From: Ignatzschineria sp. RMDPL8A
Lineage (GTDB): Bacteria; Pseudomonadota; Gammaproteobacteria; Cardiobacteriales; Wohlfahrtiimonadaceae
Length of the DNA: 64,000 nucleotides
Assembly (NCBI RefSeq): GCF_029815055.1
Contig: NZ_JAPPWA010000002.1
Span: 1,674,001-1,738,000 of the forward strand
Reading direction: 5' to 3'
Program-made: the position numbers and the translations under genes
The notes under the pieces: generated by a model
Told to the model about the DNA's origin: nothing
Databases searched by the model: none
Seen by the model: only the letters and a program-made list of their open reading frames with translations
Shown here: positions 1 to 8,791 of the stretch, one piece after another
Layout of the letters: every line of letters begins with the position of its first letter
Numbering within the stretch: position 1 is the stretch's first letter

Positions 1-62
1 GTTTAAGGTGTTTTTTATGGCTCAGCGTAGATAACACTCCGAAATATGACAAAGTTGTCATA

Positions 63-96
63 CTGTCACATTCCCGTCATAATCGATTTCTACAAT
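63..96 (+). promoter_or_regulatory. Pho box and -10 of the pstB-phoU promoter
   Basis: The 18-nt Pho box at 63-80 reads CTGTCACATTCCCGTCAT, with its two GTCA half-sites 11 bp apart. A further half-site TTGTCAT lies just upstream at 55-61. A -10 hexamer TACAAT follows at 91-96, exactly 10 nt after the box, so the box takes the place of the -35 element as in classical PhoB-activated promoters. PhoB is encoded at 11374-12072 in this window. No complete gene is visible in 1-150, so pstB appears to have its own promoter. Confidence 0.8.
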
Positions 97-150
97 ACCT
101 TAAGAATAAATTAAATCGATTCATTTTGTTGCAAGGATAGATTCCAACAC

Positions 151-909
151 ATGAGTAACTCGAAAATTTCGATCCGAAATCTCAATTTTTATTACGGTGA
201 ATATCAGGCGCTCCATAACATTTCGCTCGATATCCCCGCCAATGAAGTGACCGCGTTTATCGGCCCCTCAGGGTGCGGTAAATCGACGCTATTGCGCACG
301 CTCAATAAGATGTATGCGCTCTATCCTGAGCAGCGCGCCGAGGGTGAAATCTTAATTGGCGATGAAAATATCTTAACGAGCAAAGAGGATGTCGCGCTCC
401 TTCGGGCGAAAGTGGGCATGGTGTTTCAAAAGCCGACCCCCTTCCCGATGTCGATCTACGATAATATCGCCTTTGGCATTAAACTCTTTGAAAAGCTCCC
501 GAGAATTGAGCTCGAAGAGCGGATTGAATGGGCCCTTTCGAAAGCGGCGCTCTGGGATGAAACAAAAGATAAGCTCCATGAAAGTGGCTACAATCTCTCT
601 GGTGGGCAGCAGCAACGTCTCTCCATTGCCCGCGCGATTGCGATTAAACCTGAGATTTTATTGATGGACGAGCCCTGCTCCGCCCTTGACCCGATTTCAA
701 CCGGGCGAATCGAGGAATTGATTAACGAGCTTAAAGCCGATTACACCATCGTGATGGTGACGCACAACATGCAGCAAGCGGCGCGTACCTCCGATAAAAC
801 GGCGTTTATGTACCTTGGCGAACTGATCGAATATAACGACACCGACACCATGTTCACCACCCCAACACACAAGCAGACGGAAGATTATATCACCGGGCGT
901 TATGGTTAA
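151..909 (+). CDS. pstB: Phosphate ABC transporter ATP-binding protein PstB
   Basis: This is the ATPase subunit of the high-affinity PstSCAB phosphate importer, acting on the cytoplasmic face of the inner membrane. The 252-residue protein has a Walker A motif GPSGCGKST (38-46), a Q-loop (about Q93), the signature LSGGQ (149-153), Walker B LLMDEP (about 170-175) and an H-loop histidine near 205. The length and the NLNFYYG start region are typical of PstB. The start codon has an AAGGAT ribosome site about 12 nt upstream, a rather long spacing. phoU follows after 18 nt, so the two form a Pho-regulated unit. pstSCA would lie outside the window or elsewhere, because the Pho promoter sits directly before pstB. 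Confidence 0.96.
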   Translation: MSNSKISIRNLNFYYGEYQALHNISLDIPANEVTAFIGPSGCGKSTLLRTLNKMYALYPEQRAEGEILIGDENILTSKEDVALLRAKVGMVFQKPTPFPMSIYDNIAFGIKLFEKLPRIELEERIEWALSKAALWDETKDKLHESGYNLSGGQQQRLSIARAIAIKPEILLMDEPCSALDPISTGRIEELINELKADYTIVMVTHNMQQAARTSDKTAFMYLGELIEYNDTDTMFTTPTHKQTEDYITGRYG

Positions 910-927
910 TTAAAAGGAATTATATTG

Positions 928-1656
928 ATGAAACCTGTCAAACTGAATAATCATATCTCAGCGCAATTTAATGCTGAACTTGAAGATTCGATGAATCAAG
1001 TGCTCACCATGGGCGGACTGACGGAAAAACAGCTTGAAAGAGCGGTCCAAGCGATGATGACCAACGATGAAACGCTCGCAAAATCGGTGATTGAAGGAGA
1101 TAAAGTGATCAACCAGATGGAGGTTGATATTAATGAGCAGTGCATCACTATTATCGCCAAACGTCAGCCAACCGCGAGCGACCTGCGTCTTTTAATTGTG
1201 ATCATAAAAACCATTACCGAACTTGAGCGAATTGCCGATGCCGCGCGCAACATTGCCCGTATGGCGTTTAACCCGCTTCCAGAACACTTAAAACCGGTGC
1301 TTGCGAGTTTAGAATCGCTCTCAAAACGCAGCCTGACATTTTTCCACGATGTGCTCGATGCTTTTGCGCGCATGGATCTTGAAACGGTGCTCAACATCTA
1401 TCCCGATGACGATAAAATCGACGATGAATACGACAATATTGTCAGACAACTGATGACCTATATGATGGAAGATAGCCGCACCATTCCACCAGTATTAACC
1501 GCGATGCGCTGTGCCCGTTCGCTTGAACGCATTGGCGATCGTAGCCAAAATATTTGTGAATTTATCATCTATTTTGTTAAAGGCGTCGATATTCGCGTAC
1601 AAAAAGATGAAAAACTTCAAGTCTTGCTGAAAAACAAAGATCACAAAGCGCTCTAA
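928..1656 (+). CDS. phoU: Phosphate signalling complex protein PhoU
   Basis: PhoU is a cytoplasmic regulator that couples the Pst transporter to the PhoR kinase and keeps the Pho regulon off when phosphate is plentiful. The 242-residue protein shows the duplicated three-helix PhoU domain, with the repeat seen as [20 protein letters not shown] in the first half and an [14 protein letters not shown] segment in the second. The ATG at 928 is preferred over the in-frame TTG at 925, because an AAAGGAA ribosome site lies at a good distance from the ATG. It follows pstB closely and ends before a strong terminator. PhoB and PhoR are encoded 9 kb away. Confidence 0.95.
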   Translation: MKPVKLNNHISAQFNAELEDSMNQVLTMGGLTEKQLERAVQAMMTNDETLAKSVIEGDKVINQMEVDINEQCITIIAKRQPTASDLRLLIVIIKTITELERIADAARNIARMAFNPLPEHLKPVLASLESLSKRSLTFFHDVLDAFARMDLETVLNIYPDDDKIDDEYDNIVRQLMTYMMEDSRTIPPVLTAMRCARSLERIGDRSQNICEFIIYFVKGVDIRVQKDEKLQVLLKNKDHKAL

Positions 1657-1693
1657 GCCAGTAGTGATAGAGAACCGTAACGATCAATCCGAG

Positions 1694-1779
1694 AGCCTGT
1701 TTCGACTGGCAGGCTTATAATGAAAAAATGCTGTCCCTCACGTCTTACAAAACTCCGTGATTGGCAGCATTTTCTTTTC
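1694..1779. terminator. Terminator region between phoU and pdxY
   Basis: A small hairpin AGCCTG/CAGGCT (1694-1715) is followed by a longer interrupted stem pairing AAAATGCTG with CAGCATTTT (about 1725-1771). The long stem has a T-rich tail on the + strand and an A-run on its 5' side, so it can act in both directions. It separates the convergent genes phoU (+) and pdxY (-). Confidence 0.75.
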
Positions 1780-1829
1780 TCGTTAATTTTTCTAACGGAT
1801 CAAAACTCTTCTAAACCAAACTTGTTAGG

Positions 1830-2717
1830 CTAAATCTCAAGCTCCGTTGCGGTAAAGAGCACTTTTGGACTAATAATCTGCGCTTGCTCACGAATCATCG
1901 AAAGATCGCGCTGCCCATCATCGCTATCATTTACAAAGGCGTAGAGCGTTGAAGTGGTATAGGAGAGCGCATATTCTGGCGTTTTTCCTTGTAAAATATG
2001 CCCGAGATAGAGCGCCGAAAAGGTATCCCCCATCCCGCTCGGCATGGGGAAACGTTCAAGACGCGGGGTTTCTACTCGTAATTTTTGTCCATCGCGAGAG
2101 AAAAGCAGCGTTACAAAGGCATCGCTTTCCGTGCTATTAAAGCTTGTAATCACAATGGTTGAGAGCGTTTCATGGGCGTTAAAAAGGGCTTTTGAGGCCT
2201 GATACGCTTCTGCAATCGTGGTGACTTTTTGATTGCACACAAGCTCAAATTCAAAATGATTGGGGGTAATAATATTGGCAATCGAAAGCATTGAATCCCG
2301 CATTAAGGGTGGAATCGATTCATGGACAAACAGCCCGCAATCATCTTCTTTATCGCCCATCACAGGATCGCACAGATAGAGTAACTCAGGGTTTTTTGCG
2401 CGGATTTTCGCCACAATTTCGGCGACCACATCGCCGGTTTCAGTGCTGCCTAAATAGCCGGTTAAAACCGCATCGATGCGCTCTAAAATATGGTTTTGCT
2501 CAAGGCCAGAAACCACCGAACGAAGATGCTCGGCGCTAAAGATATCGCCGGTAAAAAGCTCATAGCCCGTATGATTGGAAAATTGCACCGTATGGAGCGG
2601 CATTGCCTCAATCCCTAAGCGTTGCAGAGAAAAAACCGCCGCAGAATTGCCGACATAGCCGTAGGTGACGTGCGACTGAATGGTGAGCACCCGTTTTAAT
2701 GAATTGCGATTTCCCAT
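1830..2717 (-). CDS. pdxY: Pyridoxal kinase PdxY
   Basis: This enzyme phosphorylates pyridoxal to pyridoxal 5'-phosphate in the vitamin B6 salvage pathway. The 295-residue protein is a ribokinase-fold kinase. It carries the N-terminal SHVTYGYVGNSAA segment, the CDPVMGD motif near residue 117, the ITPNHFE segment and the C-terminal GMGDTFSALYLG motif with the catalytic aspartate. The length matches PdxY (about 287). It starts 3 nt after the ribF stop on the same strand and has no clear ribosome site, so translational coupling to ribF is likely. PdxK is the alternative family member, but the CDPVMGD and GMGDTFSALYLG forms favour PdxY. Confidence 0.9.
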   Translation of the reverse strand: MGNRNSLKRVLTIQSHVTYGYVGNSAAVFSLQRLGIEAMPLHTVQFSNHTGYELFTGDIFSAEHLRSVVSGLEQNHILERIDAVLTGYLGSTETGDVVAEIVAKIRAKNPELLYLCDPVMGDKEDDCGLFVHESIPPLMRDSMLSIANIITPNHFEFELVCNQKVTTIAEAYQASKALFNAHETLSTIVITSFNSTESDAFVTLLFSRDGQKLRVETPRLERFPMPSGMGDTFSALYLGHILQGKTPEYALSYTTSTLYAFVNDSDDGQRDLSMIREQAQIISPKVLFTATELEI

Positions 2718-2720
2718 AGA

Positions 2721-3713
2721 TTAAATCGTCATACCGCGGCGCGCCATCGGGCTTGTTAGATAGGCCGGCTCTTGGTAATGATTAAAATATTCACGGGTAT
2801 CGGCGCGGTCTTGCTCAAGCTGGGCAATGAGACCATCAATCCCATCAAATTTAATCTCATCACGAAGATAAGAATACCACTGCACATCCACCTGCTCGCC
2901 ATAAATATCTTGATCAAAATCGAGAATATTGACCTCAATGGTGAGATCGCGATCTTGCTCAAAACTGATGTTATAACCGATCTGCGCCATGCCTAAAAAC
3001 CACTTATCGGCGACGCGAATTTTAACGGCGTAAACCCCTTTACGTGGCAAACGCGACATGTAAGAGACTTTAATATTCGCCGTAGGAAAGCCAAGCAGAC
3101 GCCCGCGTTTATCGCCATGAACCACAATGCCCGAAAGCTCGTAGACATAGCCTAAATAACGCGCCGCATTTTCCATATCGCCTAGCGCCATAAATTGACG
3201 AATTTCCGTAGAGCCAATTTTAAGCTCGCTCTCCATCTGCTTTTCAACGGCGATAATCTCAAAGCGATCTTGACAATATTCAGGGAGCGCCGCCATCGTC
3301 GCTAAATCTTTCGGACCATAGGTATAATCAAAGCCCGCGACCACCACCTCAGCATTGAGTCCCACCATATATTGATCAACAAAGGCTTGCGGTTTGAGGC
3401 TTGCAAAATGGGAGGTAAATTCGACGACGTAAAGATAATCTACGCCAAGCGCTTCCATATGCTCAATTTTCTGCTCGAGCGTGGTTAAATAGCGCATTTC
3501 ATGCGGATTAATTTTTTGAAAAACGATCGAAGGATGGTGATTAAAGGTCATCGCCGCGAGTTTTAGACCGCGTTTATTGGCCTCTTCCCGCCCGCGATTG
3601 ATCACCTTTTGATGGGCCCGATGCACGCCGTCAAAAAAGCCAAGCGCAAGCACAACATGATCGCTCGGAATCTCGTCCGGCGCATAGGGGTGATGAATCT
3701 CTATAATTTCCAT
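2721..3713 (-). CDS. ribF: Bifunctional riboflavin kinase / FMN adenylyltransferase RibF
   Basis: RibF converts riboflavin to FMN and then FAD in the cytoplasm. The N-terminal nucleotidyltransferase domain is shown by GFFDGVHRAHQ near residue 26. The C-terminal riboflavin kinase domain is shown by GDKRGRLLGFPTANI near residue 200. At 330 residues it is slightly longer than the usual 310. It is the first gene of a ribF-pdxY pair, which groups two cofactor kinases. In many gammaproteobacteria ribF sits with ileS and lspA, and that arrangement is not seen here. Confidence 0.95.
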   Translation of the reverse strand: MEIIEIHHPYAPDEIPSDHVVLALGFFDGVHRAHQKVINRGREEANKRGLKLAAMTFNHHPSIVFQKINPHEMRYLTTLEQKIEHMEALGVDYLYVVEFTSHFASLKPQAFVDQYMVGLNAEVVVAGFDYTYGPKDLATMAALPEYCQDRFEIIAVEKQMESELKIGSTEIRQFMALGDMENAARYLGYVYELSGIVVHGDKRGRLLGFPTANIKVSYMSRLPRKGVYAVKIRVADKWFLGMAQIGYNISFEQDRDLTIEVNILDFDQDIYGEQVDVQWYSYLRDEIKFDGIDGLIAQLEQDRADTREYFNHYQEPAYLTSPMARRGMTI

Positions 3714-3788
3714 CGAGCTAATCCTTTTCGTTCTATACCTCTTTTATCGAATGAGTATCTTATCATTTAGCTCGATATTCAACAATAA

Positions 3789-3801
3789 AAAGCCCCGCTT
3801 T
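3789..3801 (-). terminator. Weak terminator-like hairpin before ribF
   Basis: On the minus strand a 5-bp AAAGC/GCTTT stem with a GGG loop is followed by a T-run. It lies between the small gene at 3811-4011 and ribF. The stem is short, so this is a weak candidate only. Confidence 0.3.
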
Positions 3802-3810
3802 CACTCAAGG

Positions 3811-4011
3811 TTACGCGCTGTGGGATCGGTTTAACGGTTGCGCAATTTCACCGCTCGTTTCACTGTGAGATTCACTTAAAATCACGCGATTTCGATCCGC
3901 CATCTCTTGCATAATCGGCACCATAATCGCTAACGATTCCACCGGATAGAGCATCTGCTCAACCCAGCTCAATCGATCATGCTCGCGGAGTTCATCTCCC
4001 TTCTTACTCAT
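3811..4011 (-). CDS. Small hypothetical protein (66 aa)
   Basis: I do not recognise this protein. It is 66 residues long, soluble by appearance, rich in charged residues, and contains an amphipathic stretch around VESLAIMVPIMQEMADRN. Support for translation comes from a GAAGGT ribosome site 5-6 nt upstream of the ATG and from its position divergent to a TetR regulator, with a palindrome in the shared promoter region. It could be a target of that regulator. No homologue is asserted. Confidence 0.5.
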   Translation of the reverse strand: MSKKGDELREHDRLSWVEQMLYPVESLAIMVPIMQEMADRNRVILSESHSETSGEIAQPLNRSHSA

Positions 4012-4039
4012 TGCTACCTTCTTCTGTTATTTGATCTAA

Positions 4040-4057
4040 TTTAAATTTGAATTTAAA
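4040..4057. promoter_or_regulatory. Palindrome in the divergent tetR promoter region
   Basis: TTTAAATT and AATTTAAA form perfect 8-bp arms around a TG centre, midway between the small minus-strand gene (start 4011) and the TetR-family gene (start 4160). TetR regulators commonly bind such dyads to control themselves and a divergent neighbour, so this is a candidate operator. The extreme A+T content means chance is also possible. Confidence 0.4.
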
Positions 4058-4159
4058 CTAAGGCGACCTATTTTAAGCAAAATCGATCCGCTGTCAAGCA
4101 GGAAAGATAAAAGCTGATAAAATACAGGCACTCATATCATCACACTTGGAGAGACGATC

Positions 4160-4858
4160 ATGGTTGAATGCACCGCGCCCGCTACGCGCGCTGATGGCGA
4201 TGCCACAAAAGAACATATCTTAGATGTGGCGAGCTTAATTTTTGCCGAAAAAGGCTTTGATCGCACCACCAGTAAAGAAATTTGCGAAGCCGCCGGCGTC
4301 AATACTGCCTCGATTAATTACCATTTTGGCGGAAAATCGGGGCTCTATAAAGCGCTTCTCTATCGCTCCCATGAGCTTTTGATCGAAACGAAAGTCTTAA
4401 TCAAGATCGATGAAAGTGCCATGAGCCCTTTTGAAAAACTCTCTGCCATTATTGAAAGTTTTGTCGAACGTGCGCTCTGTAACCCGCGATTTTTTAGAAT
4501 TTTTATACGAGAATCGATTCTCCCCTCGTCTGAATTTTACGAGGTGATGCACGATGTGATGGCCAATCGCGTCAGCCCTAAAATTGAGATTACCCGCCGC
4601 ATTGTCGCCGATTATAGCGGGCTTCCCGAGGATCATCGCAGTATCGATCGAATCATTTTTAATCTCAGCGCCCCCAATATTCTGTATCTAATTATGGATC
4701 ATTCCGTCGCCGGCGAAATCTATCCGACGCTCTATAACGCTCGTGCCGAGCAAACAGAGATTGTCCGCCATATGAAGCTCACCACCTTTGGGGCAATTGA
4801 TGCGATTTTACGAGATTTAAACCGGCCACTGCCGAGTTGGTCGTTGACAGAAGATTAA
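4160..4858 (+). CDS. TetR/AcrR-family regulator, CerR/CecR-like
   Basis: This is a predicted DNA-binding repressor. The N-terminal TetR helix-turn-helix spans about residues 15-62, with the hallmark segments IFAEKGFDRTTSKEI and ASINYHFGGKSGLYKAL. The long C-terminal ligand-binding part (residues 80-232), with FFRIFIRESILPS, resembles the CerR/CecR subgroup that often controls drug-efflux or membrane genes. It lies 137 bp upstream of the histone-deacetylase-like gene on the same strand and is divergent from a small hypothetical gene. Either neighbour could be its target. The effector is unknown. Confidence 0.85.
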   Translation: MVECTAPATRADGDATKEHILDVASLIFAEKGFDRTTSKEICEAAGVNTASINYHFGGKSGLYKALLYRSHELLIETKVLIKIDESAMSPFEKLSAIIESFVERALCNPRFFRIFIRESILPSSEFYEVMHDVMANRVSPKIEITRRIVADYSGLPEDHRSIDRIIFNLSAPNILYLIMDHSVAGEIYPTLYNARAEQTEIVRHMKLTTFGAIDAILRDLNRPLPSWSLTED

Positions 4859-4995
4859 CCGATTATTTCATCAAATTAATGCCCGCAAAACACCAAAATC
4901 TGATACAGTGCAAGCCATTAAGCGCGCGCCTAGAATGCGCCTTCACCATATGGCCACAGCGACGATTATCGGCCATGAAATTGTAGGAGTTATGG

Positions 4996-6153
4996 ATGAA
5001 TCATCACACCCCAAAAACCGCCTTTTACACCGATGAGCACACCTTTTGGCACTCAGCCGGTCAATACATTTTAGAATTTCCCGTGGGAGGTTGGGTAGAA
5101 CCGCCTGCAGGTTCAGCCCATGCGGAATCCCCGGAGAGTAAACGCCGTCTGCGCAACCTGTTAGATCGCTCCGGATTACTGCGTCAATTAGCGGTCCATT
5201 CGGCACGCCCCATCACTTTTGAGGATGCGGCACTTGTTCACGATGCCGATTATTTAACTCATCTTAAAGCGGTAAGCGATCGCGGTGGTGGCACGCTTGA
5301 TGCGCCGTATGATGTCGATACTCCGGTCGGAGTGCAAACGTACGATATCGCGCTCGTCTCCGCGGGGCTCGCTAAACGCGCGGTGGAAGATGTCTATCTC
5401 GGGCGCTATCAAAATGCCTATTCGCTCTCCCGTCCGCCTGGGCATCACGCCACGAAAAACCAAGCGATGGGCTTTTGCTATCTCAATAACATTGCGATCG
5501 CCATTGAATATGTGAAAAAACATCACGGCTTATCTCGCGTGGCCATTATCGATTGGGATGTGCACCATGGAAATGGTCAGCAAGATATTTTCTACGATCG
5601 AGATGATGTGCTCACCATTTCGCTCCATCAGGAAAACAATTTCCCCAATGATGCGCTGCTTCCGAACTCTGAAGCGATGAGTTCGATTAATGCCCGCGGT
5701 GAAGGGAAAGGCCTTGGCTATAACATCAATCTCTCGCTCCTTCCCGGCAGTGGCCATGAGATCTATCTCCATGCGTTAAAAACCATCGCCCTACCCGCCA
5801 TTGAAGCCTTTAACCCTGAGATGATTATTATCGCCTCCGGCTTTGATGCGAACACGTTAGATCCGCTTGGGCGCATGATGCTCCACTCAGATAGCTATCG
5901 CGCGATGACGGCACTTGTTAAAGAGACAGCGGAAAAAATCTGTAACGGGAAACTCGTCATGACCCACGAAGGCGGTTACTCTGAAAGCTACGTTCCCTTT
6001 TGCGGACTCGCGGCAATTGAAGCGCTCTCCGGCCTTAACACCGAAGTAGAAACCCCCGATCTTGATTTTGCTCTCGCTCAGCAACCGGGCGACACCTTTA
6101 ATCAATTTCATAAAGCGATCATCGATCGTTGGATTCCCCATTTTTTAAAGTAA
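4996..6153 (+). CDS. Histone-deacetylase-family amidohydrolase
   Basis: The 385-residue protein belongs to the zinc-dependent arginase/deacetylase superfamily, class II HDAC-like. Catalytic features are RPPGHHA (His150-His151), the metal-binding DWDVHHGNG (Asp186/Asp188/His190), the SGFDAN segment with the next metal aspartate, and the late HEGGYSE motif with the catalytic tyrosine. Bacterial members deacetylate acetylpolyamines or small acetylated amides, and the substrate here is not evident. The ATG at 4996 has TAGGAG six nt upstream. An ATG at 4992 lies in another frame. The gene follows the TetR gene and ends at a terminator. Confidence 0.9.
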   Translation: MNHHTPKTAFYTDEHTFWHSAGQYILEFPVGGWVEPPAGSAHAESPESKRRLRNLLDRSGLLRQLAVHSARPITFEDAALVHDADYLTHLKAVSDRGGGTLDAPYDVDTPVGVQTYDIALVSAGLAKRAVEDVYLGRYQNAYSLSRPPGHHATKNQAMGFCYLNNIAIAIEYVKKHHGLSRVAIIDWDVHHGNGQQDIFYDRDDVLTISLHQENNFPNDALLPNSEAMSSINARGEGKGLGYNINLSLLPGSGHEIYLHALKTIALPAIEAFNPEMIIIASGFDANTLDPLGRMMLHSDSYRAMTALVKETAEKICNGKLVMTHEGGYSESYVPFCGLAAIEALSGLNTEVETPDLDFALAQQPGDTFNQFHKAIIDRWIPHFLK

Positions 6154-6174
6154 CCACCAAGATATAACCGACCA

Positions 6175-6200
6175 TAAAAAAGCCCCTTAGAGGGGCTTTC
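6175..6200. terminator. Bidirectional terminator
   Basis: AGCCCCT and AGGGGCT form a tight 7-bp stem with a 3-nt loop, flanked by an A-run and a T-rich stretch. It lies between the convergent HDAC-like gene and the TRAP permease gene and can serve both. Confidence 0.85.
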
Positions 6201-6258
6201 TATTTATATGTAAATTTATATATAAATATTCGTTTTTAGGTATTAAATCACCGTGTAA

Positions 6259-8268
6259 TTAAAGCGTTGTCACCTTATTAAGAAGTTTAAACGGCACGCG
6301 TTTCATATTGATAACGAGCACGGTTCCTACGATCACAAGGCCGATAATGTCGGTCATTGTTTCAGGGACAATCAGCATTAATGCACCACCTGCTAAAATA
6401 ATGCGTCCGACACCGCTCAATCCCGCTTTAAAGTACCCTTCTACCGCTGCACTTAGTGCGATAATCCCGATAATCGAAGTTACCGTAATGCTAAGCATAT
6501 CGAGGAGTGGTGGCGCGGGGAATTCCGTTGCGTTCATCGGTAAGCCGGTCACATCGATAAAGAGCATCGCCGGATTATAGACAAACATAAAGGGAACGAT
6601 AAACCCTGCCATCGACAGTTTAAGTGACTGCCAACCGGTACGCATTGGATGTCCGCCTGCAATGCCTGCCCCTGCAAAGGAGGCGAGTGCCACAGGAGGC
6701 GTAATATTAGCAAACAGCCCAAAATAAAATACAAAGAGATGCGCCACTAAGGTTGGAATGCCGATATTTGCGAGCGCGGGCGCTGCAATCGTTGCGGTAA
6801 TGATATACGCCGGAATTGATGGAAGACCCATCCCTAAAATCATCGATGCAATCATGGTTAAAAAGAGCGTTAAGAAGAGCATGCCCTCGCCCGTTCCGGT
6901 AATCGATCCGATCAATTCCGTTGCCGCTGAGGTTAAGCTAAGCGACCCGATCACAACCCCAATCACCGCACACGCCGCCATCACAGAGAGCGATTGACGC
7001 GCCCCATCTTCAAGGGCATCAAAGATATCTTTAAAGGTCATGCGCGTTGATTTACGGAATTGGCTCACCACAATGGCGATCCCGATGGTATAAAATGCCG
7101 CATAACTAATAGGCAGATTATTGGCTAAGAAATAGACCAGCGCAAAGATTGGAATCATCAAGTGACCACGCTCTTTTAGCACCTCTTTCACTCGAGGAAG
7201 ATCCGCTTTTGGAATCCCTTTAAGATTATCTTTTCCAGCACGGAAATGCACTTGTGCAATCACGCCTAAATAGTATAAAAGCGCAGGGAAAAGTGCCGCT
7301 AAAGCGATCGTTCCATAGGAAATCCCCGTCGTTTCCGCCATGATAAAGGCACTTGCTCCCATAATCGGTGGCAAAATTTGGCCGCCCACCGAGGCACTTG
7401 CTTCCACAGCGCCGGCAAAGTTGGGACTATAACCCACACGTTTCATCATTGGAATGGTGAAAACACCCGTTCCCACAACGTTTCCAACCGCTGATCCATT
7501 AATACTTCCCATAAAGCCACTCGCCACAACCGCCACTTTCGCAGGACCGCCCTGTTTATGGCCGGCAAGCGCAAGGGCTAAATCGTTAAAGAGTTGCCCC
7601 ATACCCGATTTATTTAAAAACGCGCCAAAGAGAATAAAGAGGAAGATAAACGAGACCGATGCCCCAACTGCTGACGAGTAGAGCCCTTCAGTTGTGATAA
7701 ACATATGGCCGAAAATATCGTTTAGATCAAACGGACGCGTCGCAAGGACCCGTGGCATAAAATTAAGGTGGCTGATAAATGGAAAGATCAGAAAAATTGC
7801 CGCAAGCGTCGGTAAAATCAGACCCATCACTCGGCGCGCCGCTTCCATCACGAGCGCAATGGTAATAATCGACATCACAATATCGGCATTATTCGCGATT
7901 CCACCGCGTACCGTTGCGAGCGCATTATATTCTTTAAATAGATACCCAAGCGACACAAATGAGAGCGCAACTAACACCCAATCATACCAAGCCACCCCAT
8001 CACGGCGCTGCTTTTTATGGGTTGGGTAGATTAGGAAAACAAGGGCAATCCCCACTGCAACGTGCGTTGCGCGGTACAAAAGCTCCGGCATCGGCTTATA
8101 GGTCGTGTAGAGATGAAATAATGAATAAAAGACGGCAAACAGCGTAATAAAATGGCGTAAATAGGCATTTTGCGGCTGTCTTACCACCGATTCTCGATCG
8201 AATTTTTCTAAAATTTTATCCGCATCGAGCATCGATTCATCGTGCTGTTTAGTCTGAGTGTGACTCAT
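6259..8268 (-). CDS. TRAP transporter fused permease (DctQ-DctM type)
   Basis: The 669-residue integral membrane protein fuses the small and large TRAP permease subunits, the usual arrangement in TAXI-type systems. Repeated hydrophobic segments span the length. The DctM-like half shows GSINGSAVGNVVGTGVFTIP, GQILPPIMGASAFIMAE, GMGLPSIPAYI and NITPPVALASFAGAG. It would import an organic acid or similar solute using an ion gradient. An AGAGGAA ribosome site precedes the ATG. It overlaps the upstream DUF1850 gene by 20 nt, so the operon order is TAXI lipoprotein, DUF1850, permease. The substrate cannot be read from sequence. Confidence 0.93.
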   Translation of the reverse strand: MSHTQTKQHDESMLDADKILEKFDRESVVRQPQNAYLRHFITLFAVFYSLFHLYTTYKPMPELLYRATHVAVGIALVFLIYPTHKKQRRDGVAWYDWVLVALSFVSLGYLFKEYNALATVRGGIANNADIVMSIITIALVMEAARRVMGLILPTLAAIFLIFPFISHLNFMPRVLATRPFDLNDIFGHMFITTEGLYSSAVGASVSFIFLFILFGAFLNKSGMGQLFNDLALALAGHKQGGPAKVAVVASGFMGSINGSAVGNVVGTGVFTIPMMKRVGYSPNFAGAVEASASVGGQILPPIMGASAFIMAETTGISYGTIALAALFPALLYYLGVIAQVHFRAGKDNLKGIPKADLPRVKEVLKERGHLMIPIFALVYFLANNLPISYAAFYTIGIAIVVSQFRKSTRMTFKDIFDALEDGARQSLSVMAACAVIGVVIGSLSLTSAATELIGSITGTGEGMLFLTLFLTMIASMILGMGLPSIPAYIITATIAAPALANIGIPTLVAHLFVFYFGLFANITPPVALASFAGAGIAGGHPMRTGWQSLKLSMAGFIVPFMFVYNPAMLFIDVTGLPMNATEFPAPPLLDMLSITVTSIIGIIALSAAVEGYFKAGLSGVGRIILAGGALMLIVPETMTDIIGLVIVGTVLVINMKRVPFKLLNKVTTL

Positions 8269-8791
8269 AACAATTCCTCTTTAAAAATCGTTGCCAGCCA
8301 TTCAAAGTGGTTGCGCGAAGGGTAATTAGCGTGAAAGGTTCGATCTCTTTGTAGAGCTGCCAGCGCGTTCCATCGGCAAACAGAAGGCTTGACTTGACGG
8401 CGCGATCGGCCACCCAATTAATTTCAGGCACGCGTTGATCGAGCCGATAGGTAATCATGCCATCGGTACTTTGAATCACTGTTCCGTAATGTGGGACCCC
8501 TGCGCCAAAATTTTTAAACTTCGTTTCCGTTAAGATGAAGTGATCATCGTGGCGCGTGTAATATTCAATCCATGGAGTCCCATCGACGGAATGAATCCAA
8601 TAAAGGGCAAAATCAGGCGATGCAATGATGCACGATTTCCCGCCATATTCAGCGAGTGTCACCTGTTTTGGAAAAAAATGTTGGCTAAAAAAGGTAAGAC
8701 CTATCAAGCCAATCAAGCTAACAAGGGCAGCGTTGAGCACTACCCCGAGAGTTAAGGAAAGTTTCCTTCCTTTATTTTGCAGCCTGCTCAT
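8249..8791 (-). CDS. DUF1850 domain protein of the TAXI-TRAP operon
   Basis: The 180-residue protein has an N-terminal membrane anchor or signal segment (about residues 14-36) followed by an extracytoplasmic domain of the DUF1850 type, with a WIHSVDGTPWIEYY core. Genes of this family are known for sitting between TAXI binding proteins and TRAP permeases, as here. It overlaps the preceding gene by 20 nt and the following gene by 20 nt, which argues for tightly coupled translation. Its molecular role is not established. An accessory periplasmic role in transport is inference. Confidence 0.8.
   Translation of the reverse strand: MSRLQNKGRKLSLTLGVVLNAALVSLIGLIGLTFFSQHFFPKQVTLAEYGGKSCIIASPDFALYWIHSVDGTPWIEYYTRHDDHFILTETKFKNFGAGVPHYGTVIQSTDGMITYRLDQRVPEINWVADRAVKSSLLFADGTRWQLYKEIEPFTLITLRATTLNGWQRFLKRNCYESHSD

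Noticed and set aside
373-664. Open frames on both strands inside pstB
   Set aside because: They are shadows of pstB with no ribosome site or family features.
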